NCBI RefSeq assembly: GCF_000002865.3
Contig: NW_001865047.1
Location: forward strand, 128,584 to 192,583
Direction: 5' to 3'
DNA from: Monosiga brevicollis MX1
Lineage: Eukaryota > Opisthokonta > Choanoflagellata > Craspedida > Salpingoecidae
DNA length: 64,000 bases
Shown one piece after another: positions 53,920-64,000 of the stretch; position 1 is the stretch's first letter; every line of letters begins with the position of its first letter. A program made the position numbers and the translations under genes. The notes below the pieces were generated by a model. That model was given only the letters and a program-made list of their open reading frames with translations. It searched no databases and was not told the DNA's origin.

Positions 53920-54505
53920 GCCATGATCTTGTTATTAATCAACATACGAATTCGAATCAATACAACCCTCTAACCCTAAACAATCTCTAACCCCCCACCC
54001 CAACCCCCCCCCCTTACCCAAGCCACAAGTATCAATCCTGCACACTGCACCACCCAGATGTGAACGCACCCCGGCAGACTCGTCCGACCATCGCTCCACA
54101 TCGTGATGGCTGCCTCCCCGTCTTTTTATTTTGGAGTAGCTTTGTGGTTACACAACTTATCACGGAGTAAATGAAGATTTTTTAAAACTTATCGGTGGTC
54201 TGTTAATACTTAATCCATGAGTTTGTGAAGATGATAATCGAGTTAATGTCGAATATTTCATTCTCATTTATTGGCTTGAGGTAAGTGCGCGCCACGACAG
54301 AACGGCAGTCAGTGGGTGGGTGTGGCTGAACGCACGACGCACCTGCTCTGGTACGAGGAGGGGGCACTGCTGCAGCATGTTTAGAGAAGGAAGCTTGCTT
54401 AAAACATTGAACGTCGCGGGATGCGTGTGAGGCACACGGAAGACAGACCAAGCTCGTGTGCTCACTGGCAATGTGCGACATCGACACAGGAGCACCAACA
54501 GCAGA
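53920..54505. other. Intergenic spacer
   Basis: About 590 bases lie between the ALG2 stop and the VPS51 start. The left part is C-rich with CTAACCCTAA-like words (53965-54010); the middle (54120-54260) is AT-rich, presumably 3' untranslated sequence of ALG2. No exon is supported. Confidence 0.6.
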
Positions 54506-57500
54506 ATGGCAGACGACGAGGAGCGGCCGGTGCGCCGCCGCCGTGGCCTGCTGAAGATGTTTTATGGCACCGAGGATAAGGAGGCCCCTGCCGGCAACCC
54601 ACTAGACATTAATTCGACTGCGTACGCCCTGCCCTGCCCTCGTCTCACAGACACAAACAAGCTCGGAATCGCAGGGCGCCTCTGGCACCCTTCCTCACGG
54701 CATCCTTGCACCACCTGTGCAGCTTCGATTCTCAAAAGTATTTGGACAAGCTCTATGCAGCGTCCAATCTTCAGCAGCTCATCGCGCGCGAGGACGAGCT
54801 TGATCATGAGGTCAAGGGTCTGGACTCGGACATGCAAACGCTCGTCTACGAAAACTACAACAAATTCATCAGGTGCTGTGCCAGTCCCAGTCGTTCAGAC
54901 TAGAGTGCGGTGACTCCCAAGGCCCTGTACCTGCGACCATCACCTGCTCACCTTTGACTCCTCTCAACACATTGCCTGCGCAGCGCCACGGATACCATTC
55001 GCGATATGAAAAACCAGGTAGAATCCATGTCCGATCAAATGACCCGGCTCTCCGAGACCATGGCCAAAACGCAAACTTTGAGGTACGCTCGCACTCGAGT
55101 GGATGGTTCCGAGTCTCTTGATATTTTCACGCACGCACGCACGCACGCACGCACGCACTCCTTGGTGCTTCTTCTTTGAGACCGCAAGCGAACTACGACC
55201 TCTGTCGATCTTGCTCATGCGCATCGCCATGCTCCAATGCCACCACCTTGGCCGCGTTGGTTTTTCTTCTTCACGTAGCACCCAGATTGATGACACTCTC
55301 AAGCCCCGCCGTGACCGCATCAACAAGCTGGCCGGGGGCCATCTGATGCTGCGCCGCCTGCAATTTCTCTTTGAGCTGCCCGCCCGGCTCCGCCAGTGCC
55401 TTGAAATGGACCTTTTGGCTCAAGCTGTCCAGTATTATGCCAAGGCTCGACATGTTCTTGAGCGCTACAAAGACATGGAAAGCTTCAAAGGTCCGCTCGT
55501 GTCGGGCCACCTCTGAAAGCCTACAACGGAGCTCATGCGCCCTCTATTTTGCACCCCGCAGCCATCCATGCCGAGTGCCAGGAGATTGTTCAGGCTGTGA
55601 CAGAGTCCCTTCTCAAGAAACTTGAAGATGCCACACTGAGTCGCCGGGTATACTTTGGCGCACGCGTTCTTGAGTCAACTTTAAGTTTTTGCCAGTCGAG
55701 CTCAAACACAACGTGAGCCTCACGTGTGCTGCACCTTGCACGGTTGTCTGCAACTTTCACAGGATGTGGGCGAGACCATGAGCTTGTTGGTCAAACTCAA
55801 CCCGGACAACATGGGCCTTGCTGATCACCTTCTGGACTTGGCGCGACGCCAGTGGGAGGATGATCTCCAAGCTCTCCGCGAGGTCTATGATAATTGGCAG
55901 CCAGCCCCAGGTCTGTGGCATGTTCACTTGTTGGATAGACAAGGCTCGCCCCTTCCTTCCTTGACAGCTGATGTTTTGATTGTGTGCATTGGCCACTGTA
56001 CAGACGTGGCAACGTCACCGGTCGCCAACTCAGAGGCCTTGAAGAGCGATGAGGTGGCGACTGAGGAGGCTGTCGATGCTGCTGCGGCCGCGAACGAGAA
56101 CGTTGATGTCCAAGCCGATGACCCAACCAACGCACAGCAAGAGACATCTGAGGTCATCGCTGAAGCAGAGGCCGATGCTGCAAGCCTATCAGACGATTTT
56201 GACATCAACCTGGATCCCCAAACGACCTCAGCCCAGCCCGGTTCCCAAAACAACGGCGGCACCGGTGATCTGCCCGACGACACCTCGCGCTCCGCCACCC
56301 CCGAGGAGGAAGCATGGGATGATCACCGCCAAGTCGAGGGCCATCGGCTGGGTGCATATGTCGCCGCCATGGGCAAGCAAGCTCTTCTCAATCATGCCGA
56401 GTGGATTATCAGCTTCCAAGACGCCTTTCTCAACGGCGAAGGTTTGTTTCAACTCTCATCACGCAGACATCCGGATGGAGTCAGAATTTGCAACTTCCAC
56501 TCACACTTACGCGAGCGAGCCACCTCTGCGTACGACCCGGTCGGCCTATGCTCATCGCTCTCACCCGTGTGCTGCAGAAGCCACCACACTTGTGCAGGCC
56601 CATGAGGAAGACGCCGGCGAGGTCCCGGTTCTTGAGCAATACCGCATTAAACTCGTCTCCTTTGTTCAAGAAACCATTGAGGACACTTTGCTGGTGCAGA
56701 TTGAGCGCATGTACGACCCAGGCGGCCCTGGATTAGCGCGCCGTGACGTTTGTTTTTGTTTTTTCAATCCGTGCTTTTACTGACTAATCTGTTGTTGCTC
56801 TCTATAGCTGTCATGACGAAATTCAAAACAACTCGCCCACGGCTGCTGTTGTGGGGTTTCTCGGCGCAATCTCACTCGGTAGGTGAGAGAGAACTTTGCT
56901 TGCATGGCTCCATGTTCATCAAAGTTTTGTTTTTGCGCAGCAGATGATGCTCACATTAGTCATTTCCGTGCAGATCTCTCCAAGACGCATCGTCTCGTTC
57001 CTGCCGCCAAACTCGACGAAATTTGTGCCAGCATGGCGATTCGCGTCACTAAGGAATTGTCACGCCACCGAGCAGCGGCACTCAAGCGGTGAGGACTTAG
57101 GCGCTTGATCGGCCTTGCTTGCCCGCATTCGCCGTGCCTCTGGTGCTGTATCTAATCACGAGCTCTCTCGCGCCGTGCATTCGAAAGGCAACTTCAAGAG
57201 CAAGTGCTTGAGTTTGTGACCACGATTCAACCCGAGCAAGTCCGCTCACAAACCAAGACACTGGCAAATGAAGTCAAGGCTGCAATGATCGACACCATCG
57301 AAGACGTAGGCCAAGCTGCACCCAGCCTCTTGCCCAAATCCTGTTTCCTTGCCGCTTCACTCACGACGCACTTTGCCGCTTCATTCACGACACACTTTGC
57401 TGGGACCTGCCCTTCAGCTTGCTGTTGTTTTACGATCAACCGTTGCCAATCTCGCCTCCTTCTTTGAGGAGCAGTTCCGCCAGCGGTATGTGCTGTCGTT

Positions 57501-59501
57501 GTGAAAGTCTGTGGAAAGGGGCGTTGATGGCTGTTTCTCACTGCAGCACACGCACAACTTTTTATAGAACCATCCGCATTGGAGTTTTGCGATTCGCCTT
57601 TCAGCAGCTGGCATTGCTTTGTGGGGTGGCCGTGAACCTAGCGGGCAACAGTGATCATGCCGTTCGAGTCAGCGACGAAGACACGGAGCAAGTCTTGGAG
57701 CGCCTTCGTCAATCACTTGCAACACCGTAAGCCTATGAGGCCTGAACAAGTCGATCATCTCTCGTCTTGACCCACTCTCAAGTTTGGCTCTTTTTTTTTT
57801 TTTTCTCGCGTGTGCCAGGAGCCGTTTGGCTTTGGTCAACTGCACCTTGGCCATGGCCACGAGTGTCATCGAGCCCGCCTATGCTGCTGCTAGCAAGGCT
57901 TTTCCTCTGCCGCAGGGAAAGCATGGTGGGTTTGCACGCGGACTGCTTGTCGTGCCTCTCTTCTACACTTCCTCAGTCATGCGGAAGCGGCAACAACTAT
58001 TTTCTTACATGAAAGAACACGTTTTGCATGACCACTCGGCTGTCTTGCAGACTCTCAATCACTGGATGATTTGACAGTTCGCGACACCAAGCACTCGTTT
58101 GAGGCCTTGGCGCAGGTGCGTGCCCGGCACCTTTGAATAGCTAATGTACCTTGCTCAACTGCCTCACCTCTTCTGCTGCTCTGCGCCCTTCCTCTGCGGG
58201 TCACAGGAAATGCTGACCACCATTGCCGTGGAGCATGCCAACCATCTGGCAACGGTATGTTGATCCAACTCTTGATCTGATTATCCGCCTTTTATATCGT
58301 CGACCGCCTGCGCTGCCGACTGACGCTTGCCTGTGACCCTAGCCTCTATTGCTGTTTTACAGCTCGTCCAGGTTTTGGACCTTGGACTCGAGTGTTAAAA
58401 CCCCATCAGAGGCTGTCCAGGTGAGTTTGGACCCAGTCTTGTCAGAATCAAATGTTTTTTGTTTTTTTTGTTTTTGTGGTATTCTCATACGCTCATTTTA
58501 TTTATTGCTTTTTGCCCTGGCTTCCCTCTTCCACTGAATCAGGCCTTTGCCACCTCCCTGCTTCAAGCCGATGCCATGCTTCAGCAATTGTTTCCGAAAG
58601 GTTGGCACCCAACGCGATCTCGACGACTGGCTCACCAGGCCAAGGCATGCTCATTGGATGATGTTTGTAGGTCGAACCAAAGACAAGCTACAATCGTTTG
58701 CCCGCAAGATTCAAGTCGATGTAATCTCCTCGGCCCTCAAGCTCTTCACTGACACTATTGAAGTGTTTGTGGTATGTCTTTGCCAGTCCGCTCATCTGTC
58801 TTCTGTGAAAGAGGGCCGTTGACTGCTTGCCCGACATCAGCCTACCCTTGCCTGCTCATCACTTGTGCTTGCGACCTCTAAACCCTTTGGCTGGATCCTG
58901 TGCAGTCGTTTGCCCCAGCCTACGGGCCATACGCCCGGTGCCTACTCCTGACTGCGCTAAAGGGCATTGGTGAACTCATTCGGGACAGCGTGCTCACCCG
59001 TGGTGCACTGCATCAGCTGCAGGTCCGAGTCCAATTGAACTTGCCCGGCTGCTCGTGCTCGACCTTGGTGACCCATGTCGAATTGGAGGCATCTCATGCG
59101 TTCCATTGATGGCTTTCTTTGCTGCAGCTTGATCTTTACTTTCTGCATCAACACATTCATGTAATGGTGTGTGATGAAGCCACAGAAAAGTGCGTTGATG
59201 CTCTGACTGCACACCCAACAATTGGTTGTGTGGCACGTAATAACTCGCTGCTGTACTTTTTTTTAGCCATGTCAACACGCTTCTTGCGCAAGCCATCTCC
59301 ACTGCCATTCAGCGCTGCCCCTCCGGTGCTGAGGGTATTCTTACTCCTGAAGTAAGTCTCACCAGCTTTCCCGGAAGAAGATGAAGATATGCAGAGCCAA
59401 AAGCGAACGATGGACAGTGTATGCACCACTCACTCACGTGGACATTCATCTAGGAATTGGCTGATTTACACAATGCGTTTGCTGCAACCCCAAGTGCTTG
59501 A
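54506..59501 (+). CDS. VPS51: VPS51, GARP/EARP tethering complex subunit
   Basis: Many short exons. Exon 1 (54506-54621) begins MADDEERPVRRRRGLLKMFY; exon 2 starts at 54723. Joined exons give [40 protein letters not shown], then a coiled coil (TIRDMKNQVESMSDQMTRLS) and RDRINKLAGGHLMLRRLQFL, all diagnostic of VPS51. Later exons carry helical-rod segments (DDLQALREVYDNWQPAPG, LKGIGELIRDSVLTRGALHQ, LDLYFLHQHIHVMV). The last exons end at TGA 59499-59501 (...AFAATPSA). VPS51 links VPS52/53/54 (GARP) or VPS52/53/50 (EARP) and binds SNAREs in endosome-to-Golgi traffic. A disordered acidic insert of roughly 120 residues (about 55985-56330) interrupts the rod. Some C-terminal exon edges are approximate. 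Confidence 0.92.
55129..55159. repeat. (CACG)n repeat in a VPS51 intron
   Basis: About seven ACGC/CACG tetramers lie between the third and fourth coding exons. Confidence 0.9.
57350..57402. repeat. Tandem duplication in VPS51
   Basis: Two nearly identical copies of about 24 bases (GCCGCTTCACTCACGACGCA and its neighbour) lie between supported VPS51 exon segments, probably in an intron. Confidence 0.8.
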
Positions 59502-59799
59502 TGAGTGTTGAAACTCTCGCACGCCAAGCTCATCGTGATTGTTGTTACTCTCAAACTGTGCGGGTTGGCCACGGCTGGGACCCATTGGCGTCCAAACTTG
59601 AAGAAAAATTGAATTCTGAAAAGTCAATTTCGTTCCATTAGATGACGGCAAGATGGGATACAACACAATTGGGGAAATCAGACGACGTGCACGCCATGGC
59701 AAGTGCAGTCAAAGTAAGCAGCGTCACCGGCACAGCCAGGCATGACATGCGGCACTGATGGGCAAGCTTGGTGTCTGCAAATGGGATTCTGACTGCGGG

Positions 59800-62700
59800 C
59801 TAGCGACTAGGCCGTAAATTGGCGAGGTAGATGCGGACTGTGCCCTCATTGGGTTGCGAGGTTGTCAGGTTCTGGCGCCGAGCCAAACGCTCCACGGCTG
59901 GTTTGAGTAAAGGCTAAGAATAGACGATATGTGATATACGTGAAGATGTGCGAGGGTAGGCACCACAAAACATCTCTCCTCTCCTTCTCTCTTGTGTTTG
60001 ATCACGGGCCCCACGAGCAACCAGCGCTTCGAACCTTGCCATGGCGACTATGACGGCCAACTCCGGTAATGATGTCAATGGAGCGCACTGTGTAGGCCGT
60101 GCCCAACGACCGAAACTGCTGCCGATGATGGTCCAGCAGCATTTGCACAGCATGCTCGGCCTCGGCCACGTGCAAGCCATGGACATCCAGAACCAAGTTG
60201 GTGTTCGAGCCCGTGTTGTGACTGGCAAGAATACCTCGGGCTGCAGCTTCATTTGCTGAGTTGATCTCGCCGTCCAAAGCGCGAACACGCTCACGCAGGA
60301 CCTCCAGCTCCTCTACAACACCATACAACCCCCACACAAGACACGGCAGAGCACAGCTGATGAGGAGACCATCTTTCAGGGCAATGCCAGTTGAGGTGGA
60401 AGCCACGTGGATGTGAAGAAATGCGGAAGTTTGACAGACCTGGACGACTCAACCTTGCGGCATCACTCATGCGTTGTATCAGCTCGCGGCGTTGATCGCG
60501 AAGTTGCTCGACGCGATCGCGGTTGCGAGGCGCCGTCACATCCATCAGCCGGTCCAAGGGGCTGGGTTGGGCGGTCCGGCTGTCATACTGGGAGGTCAGG
60601 GCGTAGGTGGGGCCGGCTGCGTCCACCGCAGATTGGCGAGGCGCATATTGACTTGAAAGAGTCTCGATGGTCTCTGTCACATTGTGAACGCTCAGGCGCA
60701 GTTGCTCCAACAACACGTCATCAGCCACGCCAGGAAAGACTGCGCGCAAGCGTTCCATTTGCAACTGTTCCTGGAGAAAGTTGCCGCCGGCTTGTGCAGC
60801 CTCTGCCTCACGCTGCGCCTTGCGCTCCAACTCTTCGGCCTCGATCTGAGAAGGAAGCAAACGACGCGAGGATGTGCATTCTGGAGTGAGCGGGGGCCAG
60901 GCCGCGGCGTTGTTCACACAGACAAAAAAGCTCCGACACGGGCGAGAAAGGTGCAAAACAATTTGGTACGAGCGCAAACCTGCTGGAGGGAAGGGTTGGC
61001 CAGGCCTTCCACGCCCCACGCATTGACGGTCTCGACGGGGCGATAGCCCGTGCGAGCCAATCGCACATGTGGCACGCCCATGCCGGCCTGGGCCAAGGCG
61101 CCCTCGTGGGTGTAGCGCGCCAAGGTTTGCGCCTCTTCAAAAGTTGAGCTGACCGCCATGATTCGGGCAATGGTTGATTTGGACAAATTGGGGAACATTT
61201 GATGCAACCGCTGCTTCCGACTGCCATCCTTGCGCTTGGTTCGTGGCGATGACGTAGTCGGCTCCGCTGCATGTGAGGCTGCAGCGCTCGTGGTTGTCTC
61301 AGGACCTGAAGCGGGATGCCCACGTTGCTGCCAGGCCTGCTCCATGCTAATGCCCTCCGCCTCCTATTCAAATTGCCAACGTAAGCCACGCGGATTGTCG
61401 CACGGACTGTCATAACTGTTGGTCGGGGATATCATTTAGCACAGGCTTACCGCTTGCGCTGCCAAAGCCAAAGCCGTGTTGCATGCATCTTCGGAATCCT
61501 CTACAAGAATAGCAACACAGGAGAGAAGAAGTTGCTCACATGAGGCCTCGAGAGCAACTCGACTCAGGTGTTGAGACCGGCTGGCTGCCAGCGCAACAAC
61601 AACGTACCAGAGTAGCGGCACACGTCGCGAAGCACATAAACAGGGCAGGCAGGGAACATATCGGCCAGCATGGCATATTCAGAGTCTGCCTGCACCTCAT
61701 TGGCTAGTTGGTCTTCGTCCTCGTCGGCTTCAGCATCGGCAGCTTCAAACGAGAAAAAATGGTCTGATAACGTGGCCAAAGCATGATCGAAGACTTCTTG
61801 TTGTGACCTGTCTCGCGCACGGAGGCATGCAAGAGTAGCAATGTTAGACCAGCACGTCAAACCTTCCTGCTCGTAAACACACGGCGCACAACACGCAGCA
61901 AAATGTGTGGACCCAACAAACACATGATGTTCAGGGTGTTCTTCCGAAACCGAGCATCAAAGGATTTGGGTGCACAGGTGGAACAGCACAAGCCAAAACA
62001 TGACGTACGCCGACAGGTCATCGACTTCGACGTCATCGAGGATGGTTTGGATGCTGCGCACCCAGGAGTCGTCGCGAGAGGCGCGCTCCTGCTTTATGAG
62101 CGTTTCCAGACGCGCCATAGCCTGGGCAAGCGAATTTGCATCGAGCACAGGCGATGCTTCGTCATTGTCGTCTGGGGCTGGTGAGTCTATGGGTGCCTCC
62201 TGTACGCTTGTGCCCGTATGGGCCGAATCCAATTCGCCTGCTGCGTCCAACGACTCGCCGCTTGAGGGCGGCTCAATCTCCCACCCGTCAGAGGAGCCTG
62301 AAGGCAACGGTGCTGTAGAACTGTCGTGGCTAGCAGCTAAGTTCAGGCAGTGTTTTGCGCGTGAGAAGTGGGGAAGCGGGAGATGAGACGAGCAGAGCGC
62401 ACATTCATCAAAAATGTGTACAAAGGCGTGCAACGTCGAGGCAAAGGGCCGTGAGCACCTACGAGAGGATAAAGACAGCATTTGCGTGCGCAAAGCCTCA
62501 CGCTCCGCATGAAACCTTTGGCGCAAGGTTTGCCCTGAGCAAGACAGGTGGGTGCAGCCAAGCAAATCAGATGTTGTTTGAAATAAGATGTTGTTTGACG
62601 TGACTTTACACCGCTCAGGTGTCGATCCTCACCCTGCGCCTCGTAGGCAGCCCATTGCTGTTGCTGGCGTTGTTCCATGGCATTCCAGTCGGCTAGGAAG

Positions 62701-63660
62701 GCTTGGCGCTGACTTTCTGGGAGGTTGTCAAAGCCTTTGAGGGAGGCGAGTGCTTGTGGTGGCGGGGCAACCTTGGGAGGCTCGTCTGTTGTTGCACGCG
62801 GCGCCGCTGCTGTTGGCTGCTGCTTTGAGTGGGTGCTTTTAACCAAGGGGCGAGTTGTCTTGGCCACCAAGCCAAGCAGGCTCTCGGCTGTCACATTGTG
62901 CTCGAAGCGCTCTAGCATCGCTGCAATCTGATGGAAAGAGAAACGGCCCCGGCAAATCGAAACGTCAGGATGAGGGCAGGTCAGGGAGGACCACTTTTTA
63001 AAAAATGCAATGTGATGTTAAACTGTATGCTCCAGGCCATCCTGCTGGGGGTGGACGCGTACTGTTTGCAATGGAACGCCATGTTTGTTACGACGCGCAA
63101 GCTCTTCGGCATCAAAGGCCCATGGCGTGTCGGGCTGACGCAGCGAGACCGTATACCCATGCTTGACTGCCTAGGCTCGGTCGATGCAGGGTGTCGCGAT
63201 GAGGGTGCCACGGCAAGGACCCGAGGTTTAGCGAGGCTCGGGGCATCAAGAGGGGCACCTACGATGCGAACGTATGGCTTCATCTGCCAAACTTCGGCAT
63301 TGGTATTGTCGATAATCACGAGAGGGACGTGACGGCAGCAATGCTCCTCGGCACGTCGTTGATTCCACTGCGAGTCCAGTAAAAGGGCGGTTAGAACGAT
63401 CAAGCAGCCATGCAAACGTGGCGGTTCGGCAGCAGCGCGCGACAGCGGACGGTCGAGCTGTACCAGCACGGTGCACCAACCTCATGTGCATCGCCCAGGC
63501 GACTAGGATCAAAAGCATACCGACCATTCTTCAGGGTGAAGAAATCATCAGTCGAGAGGATGACCCCGTCTGGGACAGCTTGTAGAAGCTCCTGGGCCAA
63601 CGTACTCTTACCAGACCCGGCAAGCCCTCGCATAAGGACAAGCTCGCGCTTGTCGGCCAT
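59800..63660 (-). CDS. N4BP2-like protein: P-loop kinase, CUE-like domains, SMR
   Basis: Multi-exon minus-strand gene. Exons 63660-63481, 63367-63263 and 63170-63063 encode an N-terminal AAA-type kinase with Walker A GLAGSGKST, STDDFF, DNTNAEVWQMKPY and PDTPWAFDAEELARRNKHGV, the N4BP2 polynucleotide-kinase signature. A disordered, acidic middle follows. Three UBA/CUE-like segments can be read: YAMLADMFPACPVYVLRDVC (near 61620-61660), LHQMFPNLSKSTIARIMAVS (near 61150-61200) and LRAVFPGVADDVLLEQLRLS (near 60690-60750). The C-terminus has the end of a DUF1771 helix (NEAAARGILASHN) leading into an SMR domain (LDVHGLHVAEAEHAVQML, ITGVGRHSRHGK, GTVRIYLANL); the stop is at 59800. N4BP2 relatives bind ubiquitin, and SMR domains cleave RNA in no-go decay. 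Function here is inferred from architecture. Confidence 0.88.
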
Positions 63661-64000
63661 GATTCACCCCGTCAAGGCCTCTCCAGTGGTCGATGCAAGC
63701 AGAAGATGGCGATGAAGACACAGAGAGAGAGAGAGAGAGAAGCAGCGACAGGAACAGAGAGACCAGTCCAAAGCCCGGCGTCCAGTGTCCAGTGTCTACT
63801 GTCCAGCGTCCAGCGTCCAGCGCCTAGTGTCTAGTGGTCCAACGTGTGTGCTCGACAGAGAGAGACAGAGAGAGAGAGAGATCACAAGCGCGACCCAAAA
63901 AAAAAAAAAAAAAACGAGAGATATGAGAGAGACAGAGAGAGAGAGAGAGCAAAGGCACAGAGGAAGTGAATTGGTTTGGTTTTTGAAGGCACAGAGAGAG
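63661..64000. repeat. Upstream repeats: (GA)n and TCCAGYG heptamers
   Basis: The promoter side of the N4BP2-like gene contains (GA)n at 63721-63740, 63857-63881 and 63925-63949, and a heptamer array TCCAGTG/TCCAGCG at 63778-63832. No coding sequence is seen to the window end. Confidence 0.8.

Noticed and set aside
53960-54010. CTAACCCTAA words resembling telomeric repeat
   Set aside because: There are only one or two degenerate copies in a C-rich 3' region. This is not enough to call an interstitial telomere or chromosome end.

Overview
The window is nuclear DNA of an intron-rich, gene-dense unicellular eukaryote. Most genes are split by short GT-AG introns (about 45-200 bases), and all proteins recognised are eukaryotic. 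The set looks holozoan: VPS51, SLC38A9, RasGRP-like, N4BP2-like, ING, TAF3-like and a leucine-rich receptor kinase. Together with the GC-rich coding sequence and abundant (CT)n/(CA)n tracts this points to a choanoflagellate, most likely Monosiga brevicollis. That species call is an inference; no marker RNA gene is present. I saw no tRNA, rRNA, CRISPR array or intact transposon.

Layout, left to right. (1) 63-399 +, last two exons of a YIPF4-like Golgi membrane protein. (2) 1011-2926 +, F-BAR-like protein. (3) 4840-9454 +, RasGRP-like exchange factor (REM, RasGEF, C1). (4) 10179-13989 +, a 16-exon SLC38A9 homologue whose reading frame can be followed from start to stop. (5) 14393-16650 -, mitochondrial transcription factor B/rRNA dimethylase family. 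(6) 17179-21819 -, an intronless 1546-residue LRR receptor kinase. (7) 21820-26224, gene-poor and repeat-rich. (8) 26225-27024 +, two-exon disordered protein of unknown function. (9) 28452-30159 +, nucleoside hydrolase. (10) 30424-31833 -, IAH1-like GDSL esterase, divergent from (11) 32297-37203 +, a TAF3-like histone-fold protein with PHD finger and bromodomain. (12) 37445-39569 (or 39833) -, L-lactate dehydrogenase. (13) 41649-45030 -, NOC4. (14, 15) 45297-46885 and 47373-48794 -, tandem secretory paralogues of 395 residues each. (16) 49394-50876 -, ING-family PHD protein, divergent from (17) 51553-53919 +, ALG2. (18) 54506-59501 +, VPS51. (19) 59800-63660 -, N4BP2-like kinase/CUE/SMR protein.

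The genes do not form a co-transcribed unit. Several belong to shared cell-biological themes: lysosomal amino-acid sensing (SLC38A9), endosome-to-Golgi tethering and Golgi traffic (VPS51, YIPF4-like), membrane-linked signalling (F-BAR, RasGRP, LRR kinase), chromatin and transcription (TAF3-like, ING, TFB) and ribosome assembly (NOC4). Exon coordinates are given where donor, acceptor and codon phase all agree; other junctions are stated to be uncertain.
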